Below, piece after piece: positions 57,007-64,000 of a DNA stretch of 64,000 bases. Origin of the DNA: VAXT01 sp963794605 (GTDB lineage: Bacteria > Actinomycetota > Thermoleophilia > Gaiellales > Gaiellaceae); contig CAWCEN010000002.1 in NCBI GenBank assembly GCA_963794605.1, positions 930,001 through 994,000 on the forward strand, read 5' to 3'. Under the pieces are notes generated by a model. It saw nothing but the letters and a program-made list of their open reading frames with translations. It ran no database searches and had not been told where the DNA came from. Both the position numbers and the translations under genes were made by a program. How positions within the stretch are numbered: position 1 is the stretch's first letter; every line of letters starts with the position of its first letter.

Positions 57007-58168
57007 ACGGGAGCTCGGCGAGCTGCTGCTCGAGGAACTGTCGTTCTGCGTCCGAGTGGACGAGCTCGAGCGCGCGCTCGTAGGCGGCGCGGGACTCGTC
57101 GACGCGGTCGAGCCGCCGTAGGAGCTCGGCCCGCGTTGCGTGGAGGTAGTGGTAGTCGTCCAGGTCGAGCTCGCCGACGAGGTCGAGCGCCGCTTCGGCG
57201 TCTCCGCCCTCGGCGATCGCGGCCGCGCGGTTGAGCTCGACGACCGGAGATCCGGTCGCGCGGACGAGCTCGCCGTAGAGCTCCGCGATCCGCTTCCAGT
57301 CCTGCGGCTCCTCGACATGGAGCGCCGCGATCTCCGCCTGGAGCGTGTACGGACCTCGTCCGCCGAGCGCCACGGCACGCTCGAGCGCGCGTCGACCGTC
57401 CGCGATCTCGTCGGCGTCCCATAGTGATCGATCCTGGTCGCGGAGGAGCACGATCGTCCCGTCGGCGAACCGGGCGTCGCGCCGAGCGTCGTTGAGCAGC
57501 ATCAGTGCGAGCAGCGCGTGCACCTCGGGCTCGTCCGGCATCAGCTCGGCGAGCGCGCGCCCGAGCCGGATCGCCTCCTCGGCCAGGTCTCCGCGGCCGC
57601 CGTAACCCTCGTTGAAGATCAGGTAGACGACCGCGAGCACGGCAGCGAGCCGGTCCGGCAGCAGGTGGGGCGGCGGCACGCGGAACGGGATGCCCGCGGC
57701 TTTGATCTTGTGCTTCGCACGCACGAGCCGCTTCGCCATCGTCGGCTCGGGAACGAGGAAGGCCCGCGCGATCTCTTCCGTCGTCAACCCACCGAGCGTA
57801 CGCAGCGTGAGCGCGACCTGCGCATCGAGCGCGAGCGCCGGGTGGCAGCAGGTGAAGAGGAGCTCGAGCCGCTCATCCGGGATTGTCATTTCGTCCATCT
57901 CGTCCTCAACGGGCTCCGCCACGTCGAGCAGGGCTGTCTTCACAGCGAGCGTCTGATCGCGGCGGATCCGGTCGATCGCCCGGTTGCGCGCGGTCGTCAC
58001 GAGCCAGGCGCGCGGGTTGTCCGGCGTCCCGTCCTGCGGCCAGCGCTCGGCCGCGATTGCGAACGCCTCCTGAGCGGCCTCCTCGGCGAGGTCGAAGTCG
58101 CCGAGGAAGCCGATCAGGGCTGCGAGGACGCGTCCCCACTCTTCGCGGAAGACCTGCTCGAGGCTCAG
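57005..58168 (-). CDS. ECF sigma factor of the ECF42 (DGPF-associated) group
   Basis: The 387-residue sigma factor has region 2 (about 5-75, EQVFREEWGRVLAALIGFLGDFDLAEEAAQEAFA), region 4 (about 115-165, LRTLGGLTTEEIARAFLVPEPTMAKRLVRAKHKI) and a C-terminal extension of about 200 residues with TPR-like helices (DLAEEAIRLGRALAELMPDEPEVHALLALMLL). This extension and the neighbouring YCII/DGPF gene define ECF42. No ATG, GTG or TTG exists before region 2. The only plausible start is CTG at 58168, inside CTGA overlapping the YCII stop and 4 bases after AAGGAGG. Confidence 0.88.
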   Translation of the reverse strand: MSLEQVFREEWGRVLAALIGFLGDFDLAEEAAQEAFAIAAERWPQDGTPDNPRAWLVTTARNRAIDRIRRDQTLAVKTALLDVAEPVEDEMDEMTIPDERLELLFTCCHPALALDAQVALTLRTLGGLTTEEIARAFLVPEPTMAKRLVRAKHKIKAAGIPFRVPPPHLLPDRLAAVLAVVYLIFNEGYGGRGDLAEEAIRLGRALAELMPDEPEVHALLALMLLNDARRDARFADGTIVLLRDQDRSLWDADEIADGRRALERAVALGGRGPYTLQAEIAALHVEEPQDWKRIAELYGELVRATGSPVVELNRAAAIAEGGDAEAALDLVGELDLDDYHYLHATRAELLRRLDRVDESRAAYERALELVHSDAERQFLEQQLAELP

Positions 58169-58524
58169 TAGCCCTCCTTGACCGGGCGGATCTCCACTGC
58201 GCCGCCCAGACGGGCCGCCGGAATGCGCGCCGCGAGCTCGATTGCGGCGTCGAGGTTCTCGGCCTCGAAGAAGAGGTAGCCGCCGAGCGCCTCCTTCACT
58301 GCCACGAAGGGGCCGTCGGTGGTCAGCGTCTCGCCGTTGTCGACGCGGACGGTCGTCGAGGTCTCCGGGGACTCCATCCACACGCCGGGCGTCACCCCCT
58401 CGGTCTGGTTGACGCACTGGTAATCGGCGGCGACCTTCTTCTGCGCGTCCTCGGAGAGGGCCTCCCACTCGGGCAATCCCGGCACCGGCGTGTCGCCCTG
58501 TTGAATCAAAAGCATGTACTTCAG
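58165..58524 (-). CDS. YCII/DGPF-family protein
   Basis: The protein has the YCII fold signatures LPEWEALSEDAQKKVAADYQ, the central DGPFVAVKEALGGYLFFEAENLDAAIELAARIP and the end AVEIRPVKEGY. Members almost always start MKYMLLI. Here the codons read CTG-AAG-TAC-ATG-CTT, with AAGGAGG 7 bases before the CTG, so initiation at CTG 58524 (119 residues) is more likely than at ATG 58515, which lies 16 bases from the site. DGPF proteins are encoded with ECF42 sigma factors as probable targets; their activity is not known. Confidence 0.87.
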   Translation of the reverse strand: MKYMLLIQQGDTPVPGLPEWEALSEDAQKKVAADYQCVNQTEGVTPGVWMESPETSTTVRVDNGETLTTDGPFVAVKEALGGYLFFEAENLDAAIELAARIPAARLGGAVEIRPVKEGY

Positions 58525-58563
58525 GTCGTTCCCTCCTTCGTGGTGATGAATGGTTGCCTCTGA

Positions 58564-58590
58564 GACGAATGAAGGTTGAGAAAATGGACA
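58564..58590 (-). promoter_or_regulatory. Candidate ECF42-dependent promoter of the DGPF-sigma operon
   Basis: On the minus strand TGTCCA (58590-58585) and CGTC (58567-58564) are separated by 17 bases. ECF42 promoters, as I recall, have TGTCGA at -35 and CG(A/T)C at -10, so this differs at one base. Transcription would start near 58557, about 33 bases before the CTG start, consistent with autoregulation. Confidence 0.45.
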
Positions 58591-58624
58591 CCTGGCCCTA
58601 ACAAGTCGTTGTTAGCTTGGCTCG

Positions 58625-59698
58625 GTGGGTCTGAATCGTGTCGTGCTGGCGGCGCTCGTCGCCGGCCTTGCGACTGCGGGAGCGGCGATCGGCGCCGGGA
58701 ATCCCGTCACGCATCCGGAGCTCGACTACGCGGGCTCGGGACTGGCGAGCCGTCACGTGACGCCGTTGCGCGCGGCCCGGCCCACGGGCCTGCCCGGGCT
58801 GGACGTCAGCAGCTGGCAAGGCAACGTCGATTGGACCGCGGTTGCCGCCAACGGGGCGCGTTTCGCCTTCGTCAAGGCGACCGAGGGGACGACCTACGTC
58901 AACCCGTATTTCACGCAGCAGTACGTCGGTGCGCACGACGTCGGGCTCGTGCGCGGCGCGTACCACTTCGGTCTGCCCGACCGGTCGACCGGCGCGGCTC
59001 AGGCGCAGTGGTTCGCGACCCACGGCGGCGCGTGGTCGGCCGACAATCAGACGCTGCCCGGTGCACTCGACATCGAGTACAACCCGTACGGGGCGACGTG
59101 CTACGGGCTGAGCCAGAGCGCGATGGTCGCGTGGCTCTCGAGCTTCGCCACCCAGTACCAGGCGCTCACGACCCGCTGGCCGGTCATCTACACGACGACG
59201 AACTGGTGGCAGACGTGCACGGGGAACTACGCCGGCTTCGGCGCGACGGTCCCGCTCTGGATCGCGTGCTGGTGCCAGACGGTCGGCCAGCTTCCGGCCG
59301 GCTGGAGCAACTACGCGTTCTGGCAGTGGACGAACCAGCCCGTCGACTTCCCCGGCGACCAGGACGTCTTCAACGGATCGCAGGCCGACCTGGTCGCGCT
59401 CGCAAACGGCGGCCCGACGCCTCCTCCACAGCCGCCGCCACCGCCACCGCTTCCTCCTCCGCCGCCACCACCGCCTCCGCCTCCGCCTCCGGCAATCATC
59501 TGTCGCGTTCCGCGCGTGATCGGCATGCGGCTGGCGAATGCGCGGGCCAGGATCCGCCGCGCACACTGCTCGCCCGGGCGCGTGCGCCGCGTCCGTGCGA
59601 AGCGCGTCGGCCGCGTCCTCGGACAGAACCCGCGGGCGGGCTCGCGCCGACCGCGCGGCGCGAAGGTCAGTCTGCAGGTCGGTCGGAAGCGGCGCTAG
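58625..59698 (+). CDS. Secreted GH25 lysozyme with polyproline linker and PASTA domain
   Basis: The 357-residue enzyme has a signal peptide (about 1-23), a glycoside hydrolase 25 domain (about 55-255) with D60 in GLDVSSWQGNVDW and the catalytic D149 and E151 in ALDIEYNPYG, a linker of about 25 prolines and a C-terminal PASTA domain bounded by cysteines (CRVPRVIGMRL, AHCSPGRV). It cuts the beta-1,4 bond between MurNAc and GlcNAc at the cell wall. The linker-PASTA end matches that of the beta-propeller protein at 24196. GTG 58625 is the start. The 3' end overlaps the EamA gene. Confidence 0.9.
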   Translation: MGLNRVVLAALVAGLATAGAAIGAGNPVTHPELDYAGSGLASRHVTPLRAARPTGLPGLDVSSWQGNVDWTAVAANGARFAFVKATEGTTYVNPYFTQQYVGAHDVGLVRGAYHFGLPDRSTGAAQAQWFATHGGAWSADNQTLPGALDIEYNPYGATCYGLSQSAMVAWLSSFATQYQALTTRWPVIYTTTNWWQTCTGNYAGFGATVPLWIACWCQTVGQLPAGWSNYAFWQWTNQPVDFPGDQDVFNGSQADLVALANGGPTPPPQPPPPPPLPPPPPPPPPPPPPAIICRVPRVIGMRLANARARIRRAHCSPGRVRRVRAKRVGRVLGQNPRAGSRRPRGAKVSLQVGRKRR

Positions 59699-60596
59699 CC
59701 GGCCGCCGCTGCGCGACGACGACTCCGGCGAGGCAGATCGCGCCGCCGACGATCGCGAGCTCGGGAGGCGTCTCGCCGAGCAAGAGCCAGCCAAGGAGAA
59801 TCGCGATCGGCGGCACGAGGTACGTGATCGAGCCCATCCGTCCCGCAGTCGTGCGCGCGAGCGCGTAGCCCCAGGTCAGGAAGCCGATCGCCATCGGCGC
59901 GATCGCGAGGTAGACCATCCAGCCGATCGAAGACGTGGGCGCATCGGGCAGCTGCCGGCCGAGCGTGAAGGCGAACGGGAGACAGACGACCGCGCCGAAC
60001 GTGCAGGCGAGCCAGGTCATCATCAGCGGCGACACGCGAGCGAGCACCGGCTTCTGGGCGACGACGCCGATCGCGTAGAAGACCGCGGCCGCGAGGCAAA
60101 GAAGCGCGCCCCAACTCGCCGCGACTCCCTGGTCGGAGGTCGCGGTGGCGATCACGACCACGCCGCCGAGCGCGATCGCACAGCCTGCGAACAGCCGTCT
60201 CGGAAACCCTTCGTGCAGGACGAGCCCTGCAAGGACCGCGAGGATGATCGGCCCGACGTTGACGAGCATCGAGGCGGTGCCCGCGTCGACGCGCTTCTCC
60301 GCCGCGTTCAGCGAGATGTTGTAGAGCCCGAACCAGAAGAGCCCGACGAGCGCGATTGCGGCCACGTCGCGCCGCCCGGGCAGCGGCTCGCGCCTCCAGA
60401 GGACGATCGAGCCGAGCGCGAGGCTCGCGATCGCCAGCCTCCCGAATGCGAGCGCACCGGGCGAGAGGTGGTGCGACGCCGAGCGGATGCCGACGAATGC
60501 GGAGGCCCAGAGCGAGACGGTGACGAGCCCGGCGCCGAGCGCGAGCAGCCGTTCGCGATCGGCGGGCGCGCGAGCTGTCGTCTCGAGCGTGGCCAT
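59667..60596 (-). CDS. EamA-family (DMT superfamily) transporter
   Basis: This 309-residue transporter has ten membrane helices in two EamA repeats (about 20-145 and 165-295). It includes WASAFVGIRSASHHLSPGALAFGRLAIASLAL in the first and ITYLVPPIAILLGWLLLGE at the end of the second. Members export amino acids or other metabolites. ATG 60596 is preferred over an upstream in-frame start. The 3' ends of this gene and the GH25 gene overlap by 32 bases. Confidence 0.9.
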   Translation of the reverse strand: MATLETTARAPADRERLLALGAGLVTVSLWASAFVGIRSASHHLSPGALAFGRLAIASLALGSIVLWRREPLPGRRDVAAIALVGLFWFGLYNISLNAAEKRVDAGTASMLVNVGPIILAVLAGLVLHEGFPRRLFAGCAIALGGVVVIATATSDQGVAASWGALLCLAAAVFYAIGVVAQKPVLARVSPLMMTWLACTFGAVVCLPFAFTLGRQLPDAPTSSIGWMVYLAIAPMAIGFLTWGYALARTTAGRMGSITYLVPPIAILLGWLLLGETPPELAIVGGAICLAGVVVAQRRPASAASDRPAD

Positions 60597-60711
60597 CTCA
60601 GAAGAGAACGCGGCGAGGCGCTCTTTTGTGAGAAACGCCGGCGGCGGCCCGCGTATGCCGACTTTCAAATTGTCCCTATGCGTTTTCGAACGTGTGCGTT
60701 AGGATCGCGCG

Positions 60712-62040
60712 ATGCTTCGGCGCGTCACAGTGCTCTTCGGGCTCGCAGCAGGCCTCCTGCTCGCGTCCGCGTCTCCCGCCTCAGCCGTGCAGTCGTACCC
60801 GCTCAGCTTCCAGACCGTCGATTTCAGCACTGGGTCGCTGGACGGTCTCGTCCTGAGCGGCGGCCAGTTGAAGCTCGCGGACAGCGGGCTCGAGCCGTTC
60901 ACGTACACCGACCCGTTCTCGTCGCTCGCGGTCCTCGGCCACAGCGTCGACGGCTCCGGCGACTACGTCTCGGGCACCTGGACGTCGCCGGTCTACACGA
61001 TGAACTTCCCGTTCAACGAGCTCGTCTCGTCCTGGAACTCGAAGACGCCACCGGGAACCTGGATCCAGTCCGAGGTCAAGCCCCAGCTGAACAACGGGCG
61101 CTGGGCCAAGTGGTACATCCTCGGCCGCTGGGCCTACAACGACTTCGTCGACGGCAGCAGCGACCCCGGCTTCCACCGCACGTCGGTCGGCGGCCAGGGC
61201 GACGCGGACGGCTTCGTCTCGATCGACACCCTCTTCACGAAGGATCATCCGGCGGTCGCGTACCAGCTGCGGCTGACGATCTTCCGGCGTGCCGGCCTCA
61301 CCGATGAGCAGGCTCGCGTCAGGGTCAGCCGCTACAGCGCGGTCGCCTCGAACCTGACGAACCAGCAGAGCAGGTTCCCGAGCGAGACGGACATGGACCC
61401 GGACGAGGAGATCGACCTCCACGTGACGCCGTTCTCGCAGGAGATCCACCACGGCGAGTACCCGGAGTTCGACAACGGTGGCGAGGCCTGGTGTAGCCCC
61501 ACGTCGACGGCGATGGTCTTGAACTACTGGACGCGTGAGACGGGAACGCAGTACGCGCCCACGACAGGTCCGAACAGCGAGACGTCATGGGTCGATCCCG
61601 CCTTCGACGATCCCGAGGTCGACTACACCGCCCGCTACGTCTACGACTACCACTACCAGGGCGCAGGCAACTGGCCGTTCAACACGGCCTACGCAGCGGA
61701 GCGCGGGCTCGTCTCAGACGTGACCCAGCTGCACAACCTGCGTGAGGCGGAGCCGTTCATCAGAGCGGGCATCCCGCTCGTCGCATCGGTCGCATGGGAG
61801 TCGAACAAGCTCGACGGCGGGATCAAGAGCACGAACGGCCACCTGATGGTGGTCGGCGGGTTCATGGGCAACGGCGACGTGATCGCCTACGACCCAGCCT
61901 CGGATGACAACGGGGCCGTGAGACACGTGTACGACCGCAAGCAGTTCGAGAAGGCCTGGATTCCGGCATCCGGCGGCATCGTCTATGTCGATCGCCCGCC
62001 CGGTCACTACACGCCTTCCCTAACGGCGAACAACAACTAG
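60712..62040 (+). CDS. Secreted C39-like cysteine peptidase
   Basis: The 442-residue product has a signal peptide (1-25, ASPASA), an N-terminal beta-rich region (about 28-235) and a C39_2-type papain-like domain (about 238-435). C261 in GGEAWCSPTSTAMVL, H377 in STNGHLMVVGGF and D394 in AYDPAS form the expected triad. Such proteins occur widely in actinobacteria, with unknown substrates. It is transcribed alone and ends opposite the BNR-repeat gene. Confidence 0.87.
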   Translation: MLRRVTVLFGLAAGLLLASASPASAVQSYPLSFQTVDFSTGSLDGLVLSGGQLKLADSGLEPFTYTDPFSSLAVLGHSVDGSGDYVSGTWTSPVYTMNFPFNELVSSWNSKTPPGTWIQSEVKPQLNNGRWAKWYILGRWAYNDFVDGSSDPGFHRTSVGGQGDADGFVSIDTLFTKDHPAVAYQLRLTIFRRAGLTDEQARVRVSRYSAVASNLTNQQSRFPSETDMDPDEEIDLHVTPFSQEIHHGEYPEFDNGGEAWCSPTSTAMVLNYWTRETGTQYAPTTGPNSETSWVDPAFDDPEVDYTARYVYDYHYQGAGNWPFNTAYAAERGLVSDVTQLHNLREAEPFIRAGIPLVASVAWESNKLDGGIKSTNGHLMVVGGFMGNGDVIAYDPASDDNGAVRHVYDRKQFEKAWIPASGGIVYVDRPPGHYTPSLTANNN

Positions 62041-62135
62041 CTCTCTCCGGGCAGGCTTTGCGCGAACCGAAGCACGCGGGCGGCGTATGACGTGGTGATC
62101 GACGAAACCGGGCCGATCCTCGGGTCCCCGGAACA

Positions 62136-62167
62136 TCGTGGCCCGGGCATGAGGGCCCGGGCCACGA
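62136..62167. terminator. Hairpin between convergent genes
   Basis: Bases 62136-62148 and 62155-62167 form a perfect 13-bp GC-rich stem with a 6-base loop, between the C39-like gene (ends 62040) and the BNR-repeat gene (ends 62187). It probably serves both directions, although no T-run is present. Confidence 0.6.
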
Positions 62168-62186
62168 CTGCTCGCGAGAGTGCCGG

Positions 62187-63824
62187 CTACGGGTTCTTCT
62201 GGAACTTGGTGAAGATGTCCGTCTCGCCGAGGCCGGTCTGACCGATGGCATTGTCGCGTCCGTCTGTCCACACGGCGTACACGGCGTCGGTGCTGGCCGC
62301 GAGTCCGTTGTAGTCGCCGATGAACGCGCCGCTGGTAAAGAACCCCAGGTTGGGATCCCAGTCGCTGCTGCTGATCTTCGAGCTGGCGAAGCTCGCAGCA
62401 TCGTTGCTCGAAACCGCCTGCCACGTGTTGATCCGCACGTTGGCGGGATCGAGCCGGCGGTCGAACCAGATCACGTAGAAGCGCCCGTTTTCATCCGATG
62501 CGGCCCACGGGAAGAACTGGTCGTTCACCGCGGGCTGGCCGGATGAGTCGGTTGACAGGAACGCCGCGTCCGACCAGTGCAGTCCACCGTCGGCGGAGGT
62601 CTGGTAGGAGATGTCGGCCTGAGAGGTCGGCCGGTTGACATTGTTCTGGTAGACGAACAACAGCTTGCCGGTCTGCGGGCTGTAGGCCAGCGACGGCGTG
62701 TTTGGTGCGCGGAAATGCGTGGGCGGGATCGTGTCCGAACCCGTGCCGTCGTCGAAGTCCGCGTACTGCCCCGCCTTGTCGATCTGCACCGCGTTCGGCA
62801 GGAACGTCTGTCCGCCGTCGGTCGACCTCTGGAAGAGCAGGTGCGGGTCGAAGGAGTCATTGCAGTTTTCGGAAACGAACCCGATGTCGAGCGTGCCGTC
62901 TCTTTCGACCACCGGGTCGCTGAACTGGTTGGCCGAGGAACCGGTGCCGTCGCCGCCTGGGTTGTCAGGCTGAACGGCCGTGTGCGACCAGGTCGACAGC
63001 ACGGGGTTCTCGGTTGGGATCGAGTCCGTGTAAGAGAGCTGGATCGGGCAGTAATCACTGAACCCGTTCGGCTGTAGGTGGAACTTGGTATAGGTCACGT
63101 AGATGCGCCCGTAGTGCGTGCTGCTCGGGTTGTTGTCGACGGCGATCAACTCCTTGTCGTTGAAGATCGACTCGTCGACGGTCCCGGTCGTGTAGTCGAA
63201 GTTGGACGCCGCGCGCGCAGCCTGGCGGCCGGGCGTCCACGTCTGACCGTTGTCTACGGACTTGAAGACCTGGACCTCGGAGAAGGGCAGCGCGCGGAAG
63301 AAGCACAGCTGCGAGATGTAGAACGCGTTGTCCCTGCGGCTGTACGCGACCCCCGGGTCGCCGCCGGTGCAGAAGTCTCCGGTCCCGCGGAACTGCGGAG
63401 TGACCCGCGTGCTCGACCAGTGCCGGCCGCTGTCCGAAGTCCGCATCACGACGACCCCACCGCTGACGTAGTCGTTCGCCGCGGCGACCGCGATCTTCGG
63501 GTTGGTCACGTTGTACGCGACCGCGGTCTCGTTCTGGGGCATAGGTGGATTACTGTCGTCGTTCATCTGGACGTTGTTGTCCGGGACATTCGCCGCGGCG
63601 CCCGCCCTTGCGGCGACACTCGCTGGACCGTTCTGGCCTCGGGCGGCGTAAACCGCACGCACAGTGCCCGAGAGGCCGCCCGGGTAGCGCGCCGCGTGGG
63701 TAACCCACCGAGGCGTTGCAGCGGACGGTGTCGTCGGTGTCGATCCTCCGATACCGGCGGCCTGGCCCACGATTATGACCACCAGCACCCCGAGGACCGC
63801 TGTGGCTGGAATGAGTCCTCGCAT
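62187..63824 (-). CDS. Secreted sialidase-like BNR/Asp-box beta-propeller protein
   Basis: The 545-residue product has a signal peptide (about 1-25) and at least four Asp-box motifs: SDSGRHW, SVDNGQTW, STDGGQTF and SADGGLHW, spaced along a six-bladed propeller. These mark sialidase-fold proteins, but the arginine triad and catalytic Tyr of true sialidases cannot be placed by eye, so the enzymatic role is open. ATG 63824 is chosen because it starts the signal peptide. Several Cys residues suggest disulfides. Confidence 0.82.
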   Translation of the reverse strand: MRGLIPATAVLGVLVVIIVGQAAGIGGSTPTTPSAATPRWVTHAARYPGGLSGTVRAVYAARGQNGPASVAARAGAAANVPDNNVQMNDDSNPPMPQNETAVAYNVTNPKIAVAAANDYVSGGVVVMRTSDSGRHWSSTRVTPQFRGTGDFCTGGDPGVAYSRRDNAFYISQLCFFRALPFSEVQVFKSVDNGQTWTPGRQAARAASNFDYTTGTVDESIFNDKELIAVDNNPSSTHYGRIYVTYTKFHLQPNGFSDYCPIQLSYTDSIPTENPVLSTWSHTAVQPDNPGGDGTGSSANQFSDPVVERDGTLDIGFVSENCNDSFDPHLLFQRSTDGGQTFLPNAVQIDKAGQYADFDDGTGSDTIPPTHFRAPNTPSLAYSPQTGKLLFVYQNNVNRPTSQADISYQTSADGGLHWSDAAFLSTDSSGQPAVNDQFFPWAASDENGRFYVIWFDRRLDPANVRINTWQAVSSNDAASFASSKISSSDWDPNLGFFTSGAFIGDYNGLAASTDAVYAVWTDGRDNAIGQTGLGETDIFTKFQKNP

Positions 63825-63918
63825 ATCTCTCCCCTCCTGACCCCTGAGCTTGTTACCGCGCCCACGGACCACGCCGCAAGCACGGCACCGTGAAGTCTTT
63901 CAAACGCGGACGTTTCTC

Positions 63919-64000
63919 TTACCGCACGCGGAACAAGCCGCCCGAAGGCGCCGACTCACCTTCGACCGTCCGGAAGCCGACGTTGCTGCGGCGCTTCTGT
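63919..64000 (-). CDS. C-terminal fragment of a gene entering from the right edge
   Basis: On the minus strand an open frame from the window edge ends at TAA 63919 with QKRRSNVGFRTVEGESAPSG and a short tail. The RRSNVGFR ending resembles the C-terminus of formylglycine-generating enzyme (SUMF1/FGE-sulfatase) domains, which usually end SNxGFRxV. Only 26 residues are visible, so the assignment is weak. Confidence 0.35.
   Translation of the reverse strand, partial: QKRRSNVGFRTVEGESAPSGGLFRVR

Noticed and set aside
1..64000. CRISPR arrays, tRNA or rRNA genes, prophage genes and intact insertion sequences
   Set aside because: I read both strands of the intergenic gaps and found no regularly spaced direct repeats, no tRNA-like cloverleaf or CCA end, no rRNA motifs and no transposase or phage structural genes.

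Overview
This is a GC-rich window from a Gram-positive-type bacterium, most likely an actinobacterium of the class Thermoleophilia (inference). The reasons are a primary sigma factor of actinobacterial layout, a Tad pilus locus without a secretin gene, ThyX and FolE2 in place of ThyA and FolE, secreted proteins ending in a polyproline linker plus a cysteine-bearing PASTA domain, and many GTG starts with 4-base ATGA/GTGA gene overlaps. I see no rRNA, tRNA, CRISPR array, prophage or intact insertion sequence.

Layout. Bases 1-8193 hold a minus-strand Tad/Flp pilus operon: flp pilin, TadE- and TadG-like pseudopilins, CpaB, CpaE, TadA, a VWA-TadB fusion, TadC and an unknown coiled-coil protein cut by the window edge. 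Bases 8.4-10.4 kb carry a frameshifted LAS-type cell-wall peptidase and a DUF192 protein. A MacB/FtsX-type ABC exporter (10.5-14.2 kb) is followed by a kynureninase-like enzyme, DUF72, thyX, an ECF sigma/anti-sigma pair and an SDR enzyme. Two secreted cupredoxin-fold paralogues that lack copper ligands (19-20.9 kb) adjoin two divergent Fe/Mn superoxide dismutase homologues. folE2, a HisKA-only protein, a beta-propeller/PASTA protein, fpg, an asparaginase and the primary sigma factor gene follow (22.4-28.9 kb). Bases 26.5-29.6 kb contain several REP-like palindromic elements. A polar amino-acid ABC transporter occupies 30-33.2 kb.

Bases 33.2-37.5 kb look like one envelope-stress regulon: an OmpR-type two-component system, a divergent HtrA protease, a candidate small RNA and a secreted His-rich helical protein. 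The last two have promoters with four CTTAG-like half-sites spaced exactly 11 bp apart, each placed the same distance from an extended -10 element.

Bases 37.5-48.5 kb are accessory and metabolic: L,D-transpeptidase and M15 peptidases, VOC/SRPBCC/ArsR/AraC genes, an MMPL transporter, an M29 aminopeptidase, and an EmrB-type efflux pump with a divergent MarR regulator. A NarL-type two-component system with an ABC-2 exporter follows (48.5-52.2 kb), then small membrane proteins, a frameshifted alpha/beta hydrolase, a PH-domain protein, a BrkB-family protein and a K+ channel. At 56.8-57.0 kb four GGGTCAGACCC palindromes lie between 14-bp direct repeats. An ECF42-type sigma factor and its DGPF (YCII) partner both appear to start at CTG. 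The window ends with a GH25 lysozyme, an EamA transporter, a C39-like peptidase, a BNR-repeat protein and the C-terminus of a further gene.
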